64,000 nt of DNA, taken from NCBI GenBank assembly GCA_037074615.1, contig CM073560.1, forward strand, positions 2,301,501 to 2,365,500, read 5' to 3'. The notes beneath the pieces were generated by a model. It searched no databases and was not told the origin of the DNA. It worked only from the letters and a program-made list of their open reading frames with translations. Of the stretch, positions 25,070 to 38,141 are shown one piece after another. The translations under genes were made by a program, and so were the position numbers. Numbering within the stretch: the first letter of the stretch is position 1; the number at the start of each line of letters is the position of its first letter. Source of the DNA: Leucaena leucocephala. Taxonomy: Eukaryota > Streptophyta > Magnoliopsida > Fabales > Fabaceae.

Positions 25070-27300
25070 CAGCTGAATATATTTGTCATCAGATTCAAAA
25101 ATCCTAGCTTCTTCCTGCAGTTTTGAGGTAATTAAAGAGATGGTAGTGCGGTTTCTGATATCTGTCAGAGTTTTATTTTTTATTTTTTATCATTTGCTGC
25201 TAAACACAAGCCAGAGTTAATCATACTACAACGTATGCACTTAGAATTTCATATTCTGATGTGGGGTTACTGGGATCGTGGGATCTTGGACTCTCCGAAC
25301 TCATGAACTAGCTTTAATTTGGATTGTAGCTCTCCCAAGGGTTGCAATCATGCGCGCGCCCGCGATGATGAATGCTGTTTTCATTTTGGTGAGCAGTGTA
25401 ATGGCAGACAAGTTTTGATTCAGAGAAACATTTCAACGAAGAAAGTTCTTTAAGTGATGGTTATGGTTTTTTGTTTTTAATGAATATGAGTCTATGTGAG
25501 TTAGGTTTTTGAAATTTATCAGGATTAGGATAAACTTCTAGATTTAATAATCACTTATAGAAATATTTATAAATTTTTTATTAACAAAATATTCATATCG
25601 GCAACAGAATTCATGAATTATAAGTTAATTTCTTATTGACCTAATCAAGTGATATTTTGGTTTCAATTAGAATATACGTGTGTGAGGAAGTTTGTAGGAT
25701 GTACTTGTGGCTTATCATTTATTTGAAAGCTGGTTATGTAGTTTTGACTGATCTTGTGAGAGGACTGAAGAATATTGAAAGTGTGTGAAGTGAACACGAC
25801 ACTACCATGTGCGAGAGAAACACGGGGCCACGTAAACTTTTCGTACGTTCCAAGTGGCCAACCCTATTCATCCCGTAGTGGCCCAACTCTTTCTCACAAC
25901 TTGCCTTCCTTTTTTTCTTTAATTTCCCATCCCTCCATTATGGCTCTACACACAAACAAGATCCTTTTATCGGGAATCAATTTCAGTGCTTTTTCAATTT
26001 TCGCTCTGTTTTTTTATCTCCACTTTTTAGTAATTTAATTTTGGATTTGTTAATTCTATCCAACTCGTCTTTCATATTTTCATAATGAAATAAAATTTTA
26101 GCTCAAGAGAAGCGAATTTGTGTTTGATATTCACCAAATATGAAGATTATATAAGTTAAACACGAAATGGTTCTGTGATAATTATTGTGTAGCTGGTAAA
26201 GAACCTGTGGTAATCTCTTACTGTAAACTCTAAATCCGTCGTGACTTTATGTACGTAAATCCATTTTCAGTTTTGTGCCCACAGAAAACAGAACCCAGCT
26301 CCTCTCCTCTATCCAACATCAGACCGCTTTCGTTTTGGGAGTAAAATATGGGTGATGGACACTTTCTATTTTTTTAAAATACCATCTAACATTTTAAAAT
26401 ATTTTGCAGTAATTATCAGTGCCTGAAAATAAAATATTTTCCTAATAACACTCAGTATCTAATATCTAGCATTTTGAACTATTTTTTCAGTATCTTAAAC
26501 CAATTTTTAGTTCATTTAGTATCTTAAAAATATTTTTTTAATAACAATGAATATCTTAAATATAGATATCGAGTGCTACTAAAAATATTTGAAGATACTA
26601 TATATATACTAAAAATTAAAGAAGGCACGGACCGTCTAAGTAGAAGAGAGAAGCCACTTTCAGAGAAAACAAGGGGCGAGCTAAGGAAAAGTATACGTAC
26701 CTTCGTAGCTTTAAGTTTCTCTTTTGTGTGGAAAGAATCACTCTAGTGGCGGCGTAATTCATTTATATTTGCATTTCATTACAATCCCAATAATCCTAGA
26801 ATAGCCTTGATCACCTTGCTTGGTTTAGCACATCCTTTATAATAAATTCTAGAGTATTTCTTTCGACTCGACCTTAATTATCCTCAACAATGAATTTAAG
26901 GTAATTCATTCTGAGGAAATTCAGTTTAGTAAAGTACGTAATTTTCTTGTAACTTATGCTTCCATGAATTAAAGGGTTAAAAATGATGATAATATATTTT
27001 TCTTTTCTGGGAACATAAGGGAGATCCATTAAGCATTATTCGTTAATTACATAATTCATAATTATGTGGCCAGTATAATTTTATCTAACACGACCCCAAC
27101 AAATCTTTCATTCAAATTCAAAGATAATGTTAGTGTATATAGTTCACGTGCATTTCCATTCAATCTAATGTATTTTTCTAATCAAATAATTATTGAAGTA
27201 TCTATTCCCTGAGGATTATTGTCTTCTTATAATTAATTGTCAACTAATACATAATATTAGGTAGATTAGTTTAAAGCCTAGGGTTATAGGGGAAGGGTGG
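25070..27300. other. Spacer between the two MIR169 blocks
   Basis: AT-rich with no supported gene. A local set of diverged short repeats built on TATCTTAAATATTTTT-like text lies at about 26380-26600. Confidence 0.5.
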
Positions 27301-29400
27301 TAGAGAAGCGGTGGTGTCGCTAATTAAACTTTGCCGACGAACACATGGTTAGATACATTGATTCGATGCCAATTAATCAATAAATTAAAATCTTAAAAAG
27401 ATGTTCAAATCCCTCGTACAATAATCCTATTATAGAAGCATGCCCATGTATGATTTTGATTTTTTTTTTACTTTGCTTTTGAGGATATTTTTGTTGACTT
27501 TATTGCCATTTAATTGGCTTGCTGCTGGCAAACATGAGCAATTAATTAATTAATTAACCTAGCTTCTTTTTGTCTGTCATGCCGGTTGAAGTGAAACTTA
27601 TATACAGTCATCCCATGTTCTATGTTTTAACTTTCTTTTTCTTTTTTTTTAAAACAATTGACATCTTCTTCGTAATTTTTCTTTAATTAAAATGGTTCTC
27701 AAAATTAGACAAATAAATTAATAAATCGATGGAATATTTTTTTTAAAAAATGAACGACTTAAATTCAATCAAATGTAGGAAATAAGCGAGACAAATGTGC
27801 TTTATGCTCTAGAATATATATATATAGACCCCTTCATACAGAAGTCTTTTAATTAACCATAAAAGTAGTAATTAAAAATATGTAAGCTGACTAATTATAA
27901 ACTCGAATAGGTTGAACATGTTTACACCAAAAAATAATGGAATTTTTTGAAATGCATTGGACCTTTTCTATTTCGAAAAGTGGAAGTTAGAGAGCCTATT
28001 TGCGAAACATTAAAATAAGAACATGTCCTATTAATCAATAAGTAACATGCATTAAAATAATGCTCTTTTCAAAAGTGAGATCTTTGGGAATAAAGCACAA
28101 ACAAAGTAGGGGGAAAAGTTGAAGAAATGATATGAAAATGACATAAAAAGGAACATCATAATATAAATCTATCTACAACTCTAAAATCAATAAACAAAAA
28201 AAAAATACTACTTAAATGCTCTCTCTCTCTCTCTCATATAGTAATAGTTTTTGAAAATATTGTGTCTCAAACATAATCAGCATATATTACTATTAAACGA
28301 TCATTGATGCTTCATTGAATTGATTCCGTTTTTAATAAGTCATCATGAACTCCTATCCTCGACTATATATAAATTATTTGATAACTAGACACTGTAAATC
28401 AACACTTATACATAAGTTATATTCTTTGCTAATTGTTTATAGTTTCAACTGGCACTTAAACTTTTATTAATCATAACCTCGAAGACAACTGTTCGGTACG
28501 TACATAGTTATGAAACTTTGTAAAAAGCTAAAGAAAATATATAACTGCTAGGGTACTCATTGTTATTAATATATATATATTTAAAGATAAAATTATACTA
28601 TAAATTATTTTAAGATGTTGAGTTCTATCGAAAAAAATATTTTAACGGTAAAATTATATGAAAAATTAATTTAGGATTTAAGTACTACTGAAAAAAGGGT
28701 ATTGAATGTAATTTAGCCCATACTCCAAGCCTCTCTAAACGATAATAGAATCATTGTTCTTTACTTCTTTTTGATAAAGTTCAGGTAGTATCCCTCAGTC
28801 GATAGTTAAAAAAACTAATTTTTCTGAGATATAGAAATTATCGAAGTAGATTTTGCATATCCCAATAAAATATTTTTTATGCATACAAGCTACGTGGTAT
28901 ATATCATTGTTCTTTTATTCCTTCCGTGAGGCCATTAATTAGTGATGAATGATAATCAATCTTGCTATGTTCTTCTTGACCCATATTATATATATGCTGT
29001 TCTATCTAATAATAAAATATTGGTTTTTGAATTGAAGAAATTATCACTTTGTCCACGAAAGATTCTTGCGAATCATCAATACTGAGAATAGGTATGGGTG
29101 ACAGAAAAAGAGGAGTAAGGTGGGCCCTAATTGTTTTGGGGCTGATCCTCAAATCTAGTAAAGAATTTGGAAGGACATGGCCATACATATAAGGCGGTGT
29201 GACTTTTATTCATACCTCTCTGGCTTTTGGTTGGCAAGTAAGGCCACTTCAGGAATATGTATATATATCTGTAATCCACCCTTTTTTTACATTATCATTA
29301 ATCTAGCTGGAGATTCCATTCCCTTTATATACCTATCAAGTTGTGATCCTAATTCTCTTCCTCCTCTTCTCTCTCTCTCTCTCTCTTTCTACCTTATGTG

Positions 29401-29408
29401 TATATATA
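29401..29408 (+). promoter_or_regulatory. TATA box of MIR169 copy 2
   Basis: TATATATA follows a CT-rich stretch (29362-29392) and lies about 70 bases before the hairpin. Confidence 0.4.
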
Positions 29409-29469
29409 GAGACACGCACAGAGACATATACACACTACACAAGCTGTGCGATTGAGGCAAATAGCCTGA

Positions 29470-29615
29470 GGGACTTGCATGAAGAGGAGGAGAGTGTAGT
29501 GCAGCCAAGAATGACTTGCCGGAGCTATATATATAAGAGCCATTATTTATATTGAACGTTATAGTGCCGGCAAGTTTTTTCTTGGCTATATTAGTCTCTC
29601 TTCTTTCACATGTCA
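29470..29615 (+). ncRNA. MIR169: miR169 precursor, copy 2
   Basis: The mature sequence is at 29502-29522 (starts CAGCCAAGAATGACTTG). It differs from copy 1 by one base (G to A at position 9). The 3' arm at about 29568-29588 (GGCAAGTTTTTTCTTGGCTA) pairs with it. The flanking stem and 3' flank match copy 1. Both hairpins are on the same strand about 4.6 kb apart. Confidence 0.9.
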
Positions 29616-29649
29616 GTACCACCATCAGGCTCTATGATCTTCTTCCTTC

Positions 29650-30760
29650 TGCAAAGAGGTAAAGGAAAATTTTAAATGTTGGAGCTTCTGATCCTTGTAC
29701 ATGTCATTTTCATTTCCTTCAACTTTGTGTTGTTTTAGTTTACATGAAGATTTGGATTGGAAGATTGGGAACAAAACAGAAAGATTGGAGTTTGTTTTGT
29801 ATATGTAGTTGTAAAAATGTTTTGTTACAACAGAGGTTTTGGAATTGAAGAATATATAGAAAATTTTCTTTGAATGTGACCTAATTAATCATTTTTCTCT
29901 ATCGTGTTTTTGTATTTGGTGATAAGTATCTTTATTATTATTTTTTGGAATGAAATCGACAGTTGTTTTTTAGTTTTTACCCAGAAACAAAACATATGGC
30001 TTGGAGGTCTGAATTCAAAGTCTGATGAGTTTTTGTTTTGTTTTGGAGACATCTCCAGTGTAATTAATGTCACAAAACTAAAGCTTGGTAACAATTATGA
30101 TGAATATTAATTACCATTTGAAAGATTTTGATTGGTATTAATCCAGTAGTGTAGAATTTTGATTTGAGACGAGTATTTGAAAATCTGGGAGTGAACAAAT
30201 TTTGGTAACTTTGTCAAAGTGAATTATGGTTGGGATATATTTGTCTGCCAAGATAGTGCATTGCCACGTGCGTCTGAATTTCCTAACATCTCATTTTAAT
30301 CGGTCAAATAAAATCTAACAATTAAAATGTGATATATTATTGAAAATCTGGTACGCGGCTGGCCTTTCATCACTAAGGTAACCATAATTTTTATAATGTT
30401 TATTAATTTTTTTGTCATAATTTGTTATACAAATTAAGTATTTTTTTACAAAGTATATGTATTCTCCTATTAAAGAGAACCATATTTAAAATACTGTCAA
30501 GCAACTCTTCCAATATAATTCGTATGCCACATTGTGATGTGAGAGATTAGCCTATCCACTGCAAGTGGTAATCCAAATTAAGTTTTTGTCATCATTATTC
30601 AACATCACTTATCTTTTTTTTTCTAATTATTTTTATATGAAGAAAAATGAATCTGGGCCCTGCAACATCGTTAATTAACTAAAACATTTTGGGGTTCTTA
30701 ATAAACACCCAATACCTTAATCATATCCAAATATTACAAACATTAATTCAACTTGGCTTC
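29650..30760. other. Spacer, no gene seen
   Basis: AT-rich DNA between the second miRNA and the hydrolase array. Open frames here are unsupported by any family match. Confidence 0.5.
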
Positions 30761-32439
30761 AGTCTAGAGCTTGCTGGGTATGTTTGATCTGTGAGGAAGT
30801 TGCAGAGACTCCCAATTCTCGTCTTCAACCTCCATGAAGTACTGATTTACCATTTCTTCACTAACCATCTCCAGCTTTGGAGGATCCCACTACTCAAAAT
30901 GAAAAAAACAACAAAAATTGTTATGCATCATTATATGTAATAAGAATTAATTATTGAAAAAGCCTTGTTTATATATGTCTTAATTACCATAGCGTTGCTG
31001 TCCTTATCAAATAGCTTTGCTCTTGAACCCTGCAAGAAAAATCCAAGCTTTTTAAAGCCCTATTCAAATAAAGATTGCCATATAATAGAAAATAATTATG
31101 ATATATTGATACTTTCAATTATGATCAATGAATTATAGTACTTGTAATAGTTCTGACCTCATACAAATCATTGCTGACAGTTCTTCGCAAGAAATGGGAG
31201 GCAATATTGTAATCCCGATTAAGGCATTGTTCAATGCTTTGTACTCTGCCTTCTCTCACCTAATCACATTCATTCAATTTCATTAATTTCTAATTTTTTA
31301 ATGTAATTTCTAATAATGTATACTCCTTCGCAAATATATACACACACGCGCACACACACGCTCTTACTGATCTAAGCCATATCTTGAGGCTTGTAGGACA
31401 AGCTGCACGCATGAAATTTAATGCATCTACAATCCACTTTTCTGCTCCATCAACTTCCATTTCCTTTTCCTACCAAAATTATAACATATTCTTTTCTTAG
31501 AGATCTCAATTTCTATAGTTTTTTTTATAAGAATAAAAAACGACGCGTACCAAGGATAGAACAATTTCCTCAACGGTTCCTTTTGAGAAGCATTTGTTGA
31601 TTGTGTCCATTCTGTTTAATTTGTCACAAGAATTTTTACTGCAATCATTGTGTCTCAAGCTATGAGAAGAGCACGTGTTATATTAAGAAACAGAATAACC
31701 ATACAAAATTACGTCTTCAAGGGGCTGTCTTCCTTGAGATAATCTATTTCACTAAATTTATCAATTAATTCAGTAATTGTTGAAATATCTGAAGTTGTCA
31801 CAGAGTTTAGAGCGTTTTCCAGCAAATTTAGCTTCTGTTGCGCAGAGGAAAGTCATCTATGTGAATTTTACTAGTGGATACGTAATAATGTCACATTATT
31901 ATAGTTTTGAGTAGTGGAAGAGAACATTTTATGAGAGGTTGAGGAAAATACACACACCTTGGAAGGGACAAAATGAGTGGCTAGGCCACATTTAAGCATT
32001 TCTGCTCCGTTCAAACGCTCCTGTCAACCCCAGGTACTCCCCTTGGAGAATAAGAATCAATAATTGATGTGGTAGAATCAATAAGAATCACGTATATTTG
32101 CTTGCATAGTTGTTGTAAGAATAATTTTCTATATGGAATTGCCAAAATTGAATGTTGATAATGTAACGGGGGACAAAAAGATTAGAATGTGACCAAAATA
32201 GCCAGGAAGCCTCGAGAGAAAGTACGAAGCACCCACGTCTGGAAAGAGTCCTATAGATGCTTCTGGCATAGCAAACACCTGTTAATTAAATGAATGATAT
32301 ATACAACATTAGTCTAATGACCACAATAAATTGTACTCAATATTATTACTATCACCATTTACTAATTTATCAATTACTATCTCCGGGTAAAGAAGTTTAC
32401 GACCTGTGGGCTTTCTACCTCCTCATTTTATTTTTACTA

Positions 32440-32697
32440 CTCCCTGGTCTTTAATATACTACCTATTTAACTAATTTAATTTGATTAAATAAGTTAGGTA
32501 AGTTAATTAATATGATATATTTTTTATAAAATACCCTAATTATCTTCCTTAATTCCCTCCCTCTCTTACTTGATTATTATTGAGAGAGTATCAACAAGGG
32601 TAATTTAAAAAAAATGATGATAAATATAAGAAGTAAGCATTATATTTATGACCATGATTAATTCTATAATTAGATTTTATATTAAGGACTAGAGAAG
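32440..32697. mobile_element. MITE with TA target duplication (in hydrolase copy A intron)
   Basis: The ends are inverted repeats: CTCCCTGGTCTTTAATAT at the left and, on the other strand, CTTCTCTAGTCCTTAATAT at the right. TA flanks both sides. The size of about 258 bases and the TA target fit a Tc1/mariner (Stowaway-like) MITE. Confidence 0.65.
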
Positions 32698-34729
32698 TAT
32701 TATGTATAATAGCTAATGGAATGTGGTAAGAAGGCATTTCCAAAATAACTCATTAAATGTTGAAAAAAATAATAAAAATGACTTATATTAAGTACCATGA
32801 TTTCTTCTAAAGCATGTCCAATATAAGATGGAAATGTAGTAAGAGAGAAGAAGAAAATTAAAGATAATACGTACAGTTCTTTCGGTGACAACTATGAAAG
32901 TTGTGTTCATGGATAGACCGGCACCTCCTCCCATGACCAATCCATTAATAAGACACACCTTCATTTATTAATTAAAGAATTAAACTTCTCTTCCATATTA
33001 TTATAACTTAATTAGAAATTAAAATATAGAATCTGGGACTAGCAAGCTCACCACTGGCGTTTTTTAGGTTCCTAGCAAATGGTCTAATGTAAGTTGTTTC
33101 TTGTAAAAGCTTGCTGGATAAGACAAGTGTCCTATTTCCAATCACCATTAATGTCACACTATTATTAATTATAATGGTAACACTTATTTTAACCTTCATG
33201 CAATATGGGAAAAAAACATGTTGAATGTAAACATTGTACGTACCTGCGATTGAAGAAGTAATTACTGATATCACATCACCACCAGCACAGAAAGCTTTCC
33301 CATTAGCCTGTTTTAAAATAGAATAGCAATGCTTGTAATTACAACTTTTAATGTAGACATCAGACATACATCAGTAATATTAATTAAGAATATAATTTAA
33401 TGAAAAAAAGTCACTATATGTGATGGAGTTGTATTTTATATAATTAAGAAATCCTTTTTTAATTTATATAATTCCACCTCTTTTAATATGGACATGAGAC
33501 ACGTGCAGTACGATATTAAGAATATAATTTAATTAATGAAAGTCTATATGTGTTATATAGACTTTTCTTAATCAATATAATTTAATTATCGGGTTGAATA
33601 ACGGTTGAGACACATAAACCGCACTTGGAGAATTATTTAAATTTAAATAATGAAAGATTAAGGGCGAGAAATCTTCAAGGGCTCATTTACCTTTAAAATA
33701 ATCAGTTTTATTGATGGGTCATTCTCATATAAAGTCAATCTCTCCTTCATCTGACTTACCTGAAAAAATAGAGAGAGAAGCAATTGATTAATATCCGAGT
33801 CAACGTATTTTAGCATTAAATAAATGATTTACTGTTCTTCATATGGAAAGGTGGGAACCCCTTTTTGGGGGAAAATTTAAAAAATTAAAGTCAATCTTGA
33901 ATAGAAAATTCTTCTAAATTTCTTTATATCTTCATGAAAATAAGTAAATCGTTCATTTTTTTTTATTACTAACCATTTCGTGATTGAGACTATTTAGCTT
34001 ATGGGGCCTGTTTAGTATCACTTTCTTCGCACAAGAATTTCGTGCGAAAAGTACCTACACCACAAAAAAAATATCAATATACAATTAATATAAGGATTCT
34101 CATTCCAAGCCACACTCATAATATATAAAATAAAATAGAGGAATAAAATTAAAACATTTTATTAAAAAGTAATTTAAAAAAATATCAAAATGCTTCTTGC
34201 TCAGTAGTCTCTTAATATCACAAATGAAGGAAATGAAAATATAAAAGTAGGTGCCTATGTGTGGCGGATCCCTTAATCTCAGCCCCTCTCTCCCTCCACA
34301 CAGTATTTCGATTTCTATTTACCGTAAAATCTGAAATAATGACATAATTTATATATCCGGTCCTAAATATAGGAATTAGTTGAAGTGTTTATTTTGATCT
34401 TAATATAAGATTTTAATCTTATTTACCTTTTATATTTATTATTCTTTTCTCAAACTATTTCTACCGTTAGATTCTTGTGTGATATACAAGCTATGTTGAT
34501 ATTTAAAAGTAAATGATGAAAATGAGGGATATTTAATTTTAGAAAAATTATCCCATATTTTAGAATATTTTTATTAAAAAATTATAAACAATTCAAAATT
34601 ACACATTTTTTTAAATATCAAAATGTCACTCATTTTGTTTAAAATCTAATGATCCACAGAAAAAAACGAAAAAAAAATTAAAAGTTAGAGCATTATGAGG
34701 GATATTAGATAGTATTAGAGGAGCCAACA

Positions 34730-34925
34730 ATGGTTAGTTCGGTTTATAAGGAATTGACTCATAATCCAGAAGATCAAAATTTTAAATCTCGTTGTTGATA
34801 TAATGACCTTATTAGTAGGCGATATATAAGTACATCGATAATTGTGCTTTAAGTCTAAAGATATATCCTAACCCTAGTGAATCACGTAACCCAACTTACT
34901 TAAACTTTTGTTTATAAAAAAAATA
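34730..34925 (+). mobile_element. Probable decayed SINE in hydrolase copy A intron 1
   Basis: It has a tRNA-like start with a B-box-like AAATTTTAAATCTCGTT, then GGCGATATATAAG and ATCCTAACCCTAGTG resembling family 3 bodies, and an A-rich end. The short repeat TTAGAGG lies on both sides (about 34717 and 34947). Confidence 0.4.
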
Positions 34926-35395
34926 ATAAAAAAAACAAAGAGCGTTAGAGGGTGAGGCTAGGGTCAGGAGCCCTTGCCCAGTTTCTCTCTACCTCTAGTC
35001 TCTAAGTGAACAAAAATCAGGTTCTCTCCCTCAAATGTCTTTGTACAAAGACTGATGACCAATGGATGAGGGCATATGGAGTACAATCTAAAGCTTGATA
35101 CCCATATAATCTAGATATACGAGTTTAATTTATAGTCAAAGAATGAAGGATGGATGAATTCAATCAATGGGTATGTAAAAAGAAGGGAAAATTTAAACGA
35201 CAGATTATTAGAAGTTTATCAAAATAAAAAACAAAGGAAGAAGAAATTGATACCTGGTTTTGTTTCTCTCACAAAAGTTAAAGTCAAAGCCATATTACTT
35301 GAGAAAATTAATGACTCACAAATTCTCAATTAAGAGTAGTGGACGAGAAAGTGAAGATCACTCTACCATTACAAGTAATAATATATGGTTGGGAT

Positions 35396-35398
<3 letters not shown>

Positions 35399-35438
<40 letters not shown>
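35399..35438. repeat. (AT)n microsatellite between hydrolase A and SDR 1
   Basis: About 20 AT units in the divergent promoter region. Confidence 0.9.
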
Positions 35439-35440
<2 letters not shown>

Positions 35441-35967
35441 GTTAAGGAATACTAGTACTTTACGTTTAACTTTTGAAGGAATGTGAACATGGAACATCAT
35501 CAATTAGCATCATAGCATGTGATTGTGATCAAGGTTAAATTTTTAATTAAAATTTAACATATGATTTGTGTTTATTTAAAAATTGAACCAAATGCTTTCA
35601 AGGCATCTAGAAAACCGACTATGAAAATTATTGGTTTCAATTATTTGGCCCACGGTTTTATGTTATTTTTTGCCCTTATTTGTCCACTGCTTAAGAGGTT
35701 AATTAAACACTTCTTAATCTCAATTTTTTATGTCAACAACCAAAGTTTTGGCTTGTATGCTGTCATAATTTTTTTAGTTAATTTTCCAGATCATAGCCTT
35801 TAAAATAAACTTTTCATTAAGCAGAGTTAATATTCAAGTTTCATCTTAAGGTTGTTGTGTATATATATCTATTCAAGTTGGGGAGGTTTTCATAATATAG
35901 TTTCATCTTTCAAGATTTCAGAGTCTCTTTGAAGCTATCAATATTGCATCTGTAATATTTTGTGGAT

Positions 35968-36187
35968 ATGGCAACTCTTCCACTCTCGCTCTAGAGGCCA
36001 CAAGGTACACACACACACACACACACACGTAGGGAACATGACTCTTCTATCTCTTTTGTTTAATTATCTATTTTCTTTTCCGATTAAATCTTCTAAGTAA
36101 TCAGGGAGATTTAAATCCATGACCCCTTGTTTCATCAAAATGTTTGTAATCAGCAAGCTATCAAACAAATTTAGTCATGTAGTGCAA

Positions 36188-36219
<32 letters not shown>

Positions 36220-37455
36220 CTGTGTGTGTGTGTGTGTAATACACTTAGTTTCCAGAACCACTTAATTGTTTCCACATGAAGTGATCGAACTTGTTGAAGC
36301 CCTAACTCGTAAACTTATAAACTTTTACTTGTTAATCTATTAGGGTCTGACAATTTGTTAAGTTTTAGTTGTTAATCTATTAGGGTTTATTTCAAATTGG
36401 GAGGTTTGAAAATTCATGATAAGTACTCCCCTTTGTCAATTGACAATTAAATATTAGCGAAATAACATATTCACACATAGAATCCCTATGAATTTTCAAA
36501 CCTCCCAATTTATAACATGAAATAGCTAGATTGGTTAATAATTAAAACCGTAACTCAATTTGTCATTTCATAAACTTTAACTTGTTAATTTGAGAGGTGA
36601 GATATATCATGATGAGAGGTTTGAATAATAATATTAATTCAAGATTACTTTTGACACCCTGGATATATGTGCAGATTACAAGGGAAAGTAGCAATGATCA
36701 CAGGTGGGGGTAGAGGAATAGGAGCATGCATGGCAAGGCTCTTCACAAGACATGGCGCAAAGGTGATAGTCGCAGACATTAGAGACGAACTAGGGCAAGC
36801 ATTATGCAATGATATCGGATGCAAATATGCTTCTTACATTCACTGTGATGTCACAAAAGAATCCAACGTCGAAACTGTAGTTAAAACTGGGATTTCTAAG
36901 TATCAAAAGCTTGAAATAATGGTCAACAATGCTGTCTTTATAGATGAAGCTAAGCCAAGCATTGTTGACAATGAAGTGAGCGAATTTGAACGTGTTCTTA
37001 GTGTAAACCTAACAGGTCCTTTCTTGGGCACAAAGCATGCCGCAAAAGTGATGATTCCAGAGAAAAAGGGAAGCATTATAAATGTGGGGAGTGTTTGTTC
37101 AAGTGTAGGAGGGGTTGCAACACATGCTTACACAAGTTCTAAGCATGGGTTGGTGGGTCTCACCAAGAACGTGGCTGCTGAACTTGGCCAATATGGGATC
37201 CGATCAGTGAACTGTGTGTCTCCATATTTCATTGCAAATGTTGCTGCAAAAGATTTCTTCAAATTCGATGAAGATGGATGCTCTGGTGTTTATTCGAATC
37301 TTGAAGGGGTTTATCTGAGAGAAGAAGATGTTGCTGAAGCTGCGCTTTATTTGACAAGTGATGAATCCAAGTACATAAGGGGGCATAATCTGGCCATTGA
37401 TGGGGGATTTACTAGTATTAATCCAATTTTCGGTTTGTTTTCAAGATCAAAGTAG
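35968..37455 (+). CDS. Short-chain dehydrogenase/reductase, copy 1 (first exon broken; possibly a pseudogene)
   Basis: By comparison with the intact copy at 50334, exon 1 is 35968-36004 and exon 2 is 36675-37455. Exon 1 reads MATLPLSL then TAG; one missing base after CCACTC explains this. Exon 2 is open throughout and encodes nearly the whole enzyme. An ATG at 36667 in the intron end (MCRLQGKV) could start a 262-residue protein if transcribed unspliced or from an internal start. The cofactor motif TGGGRGIG and catalytic YTSSK are present. The family NNAG motif is NNAV here, and a serine codon is inserted (YGIRSVNC against YGIRVNC), both unusual. It resembles secoisolariciresinol dehydrogenase-like NAD(P) enzymes; the substrate is unknown. 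It is divergent from hydrolase copy A. Confidence 0.7.
36185..36237. repeat. (AT)n(GT)n microsatellite in the SDR 1 intron
   Basis: An AT run followed by CTGTGTGTGTGTG. Confidence 0.85.
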
Positions 37456-38141
37456 CGTTATTTGGGATCATCTTGTTATTAGTAATTTGTCATTGTGTGT
37501 AACTGTGTTTCAATTTCTAGCTGAGATAGTTAGAATAAGGAGAGACAGAGGTAGAAGAAGTTCAAGGTTCAAAGCTTCCTCATGATGTAATAATAAAAAT
37601 CAGTTTAATTTACTTTATTTTCTCTCTCACATCGTCAGGCATTCATCTTATCTCATTCTCTGCCTCTTTCTTCTTCGGGTTCGACGCCATTGACTTGGAA
37701 TGTTACTGCAGATCGATGGAGTGAAGCCGATGCCTGAGTTCATTGTTCATCGTTTATATTTCCAGTTTTATGATTCCTTTATCTATGTGTATATATGTAG
37801 ACATTATTGGTTGATGTTCTTTTAGAAACTATTCTTGGATTGCATTAATTTCTGATTTTAAGTAAATAATTTCTGATGCTTGGGTATGTGATTGAGTTGA
37901 TTAATCCATAGTTTGGGGAGTCAGATTTCATTTTCATTTTTAGTTACAGCCAAAGTCATTATTGTGAATTACATATTAGGAAAGATCATAGTGCATACTT
38001 CTAATATACAAATAGCTAAGATAATCAATTTCACCATTGGAATTAGCTTGCTACACACTTCATTGAATTCTAAATTCTAACGTGCGTGATCAAAGGTAAA
38101 ATAGAAACAAAAGATTAAGATTAGAAGAAGGAAATAAATAC

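Larger units (their letters stand above)
27300..29650 (+). repeat. Duplicated block carrying MIR169 copy 2
   Basis: Second copy of the block described at 23100-25060. Conserved islands keep their order through the GGTGGGCCC and GGCCACTTC stretches and into the hairpin and its 3' flank (CTCTCTTCTTTCWCATG). Confidence 0.65.
30764..35293 (-). pseudogene. 3-hydroxyisobutyryl-CoA hydrolase-like, copy A (pseudogene)
   Basis: All 14 exons of the gene model can be placed (5' to 3': 35254-35293, 33974-34054, 33691-33759, 33244-33307, 33052-33131, 32875-32958, 32194-32278, 31958-32041, 31713-31834, 31551-31611, 31368-31469, 31158-31259, 30988-31029, 30764-30889). Splice sites and phases match the intact copy at 38949-43022. 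Three lesions break the frame: an extra A in exon 1 (ACAAAACCAG where the other copies have three A), a TAA in place of a Tyr codon in exon 5 (about 33062), and a two-base loss in exon 8 (ACAGGAGCG for ACAGGAAGGCG). Motifs still readable are FCAGGD, MGGGAGLS and PEASIGLFPDVGAS, and the C-terminus NIPSKL. Its start lies about 675 bases from the start of the plus-strand SDR at 35968. A MITE lies in the intron between exons 6 and 7. Confidence 0.85.
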
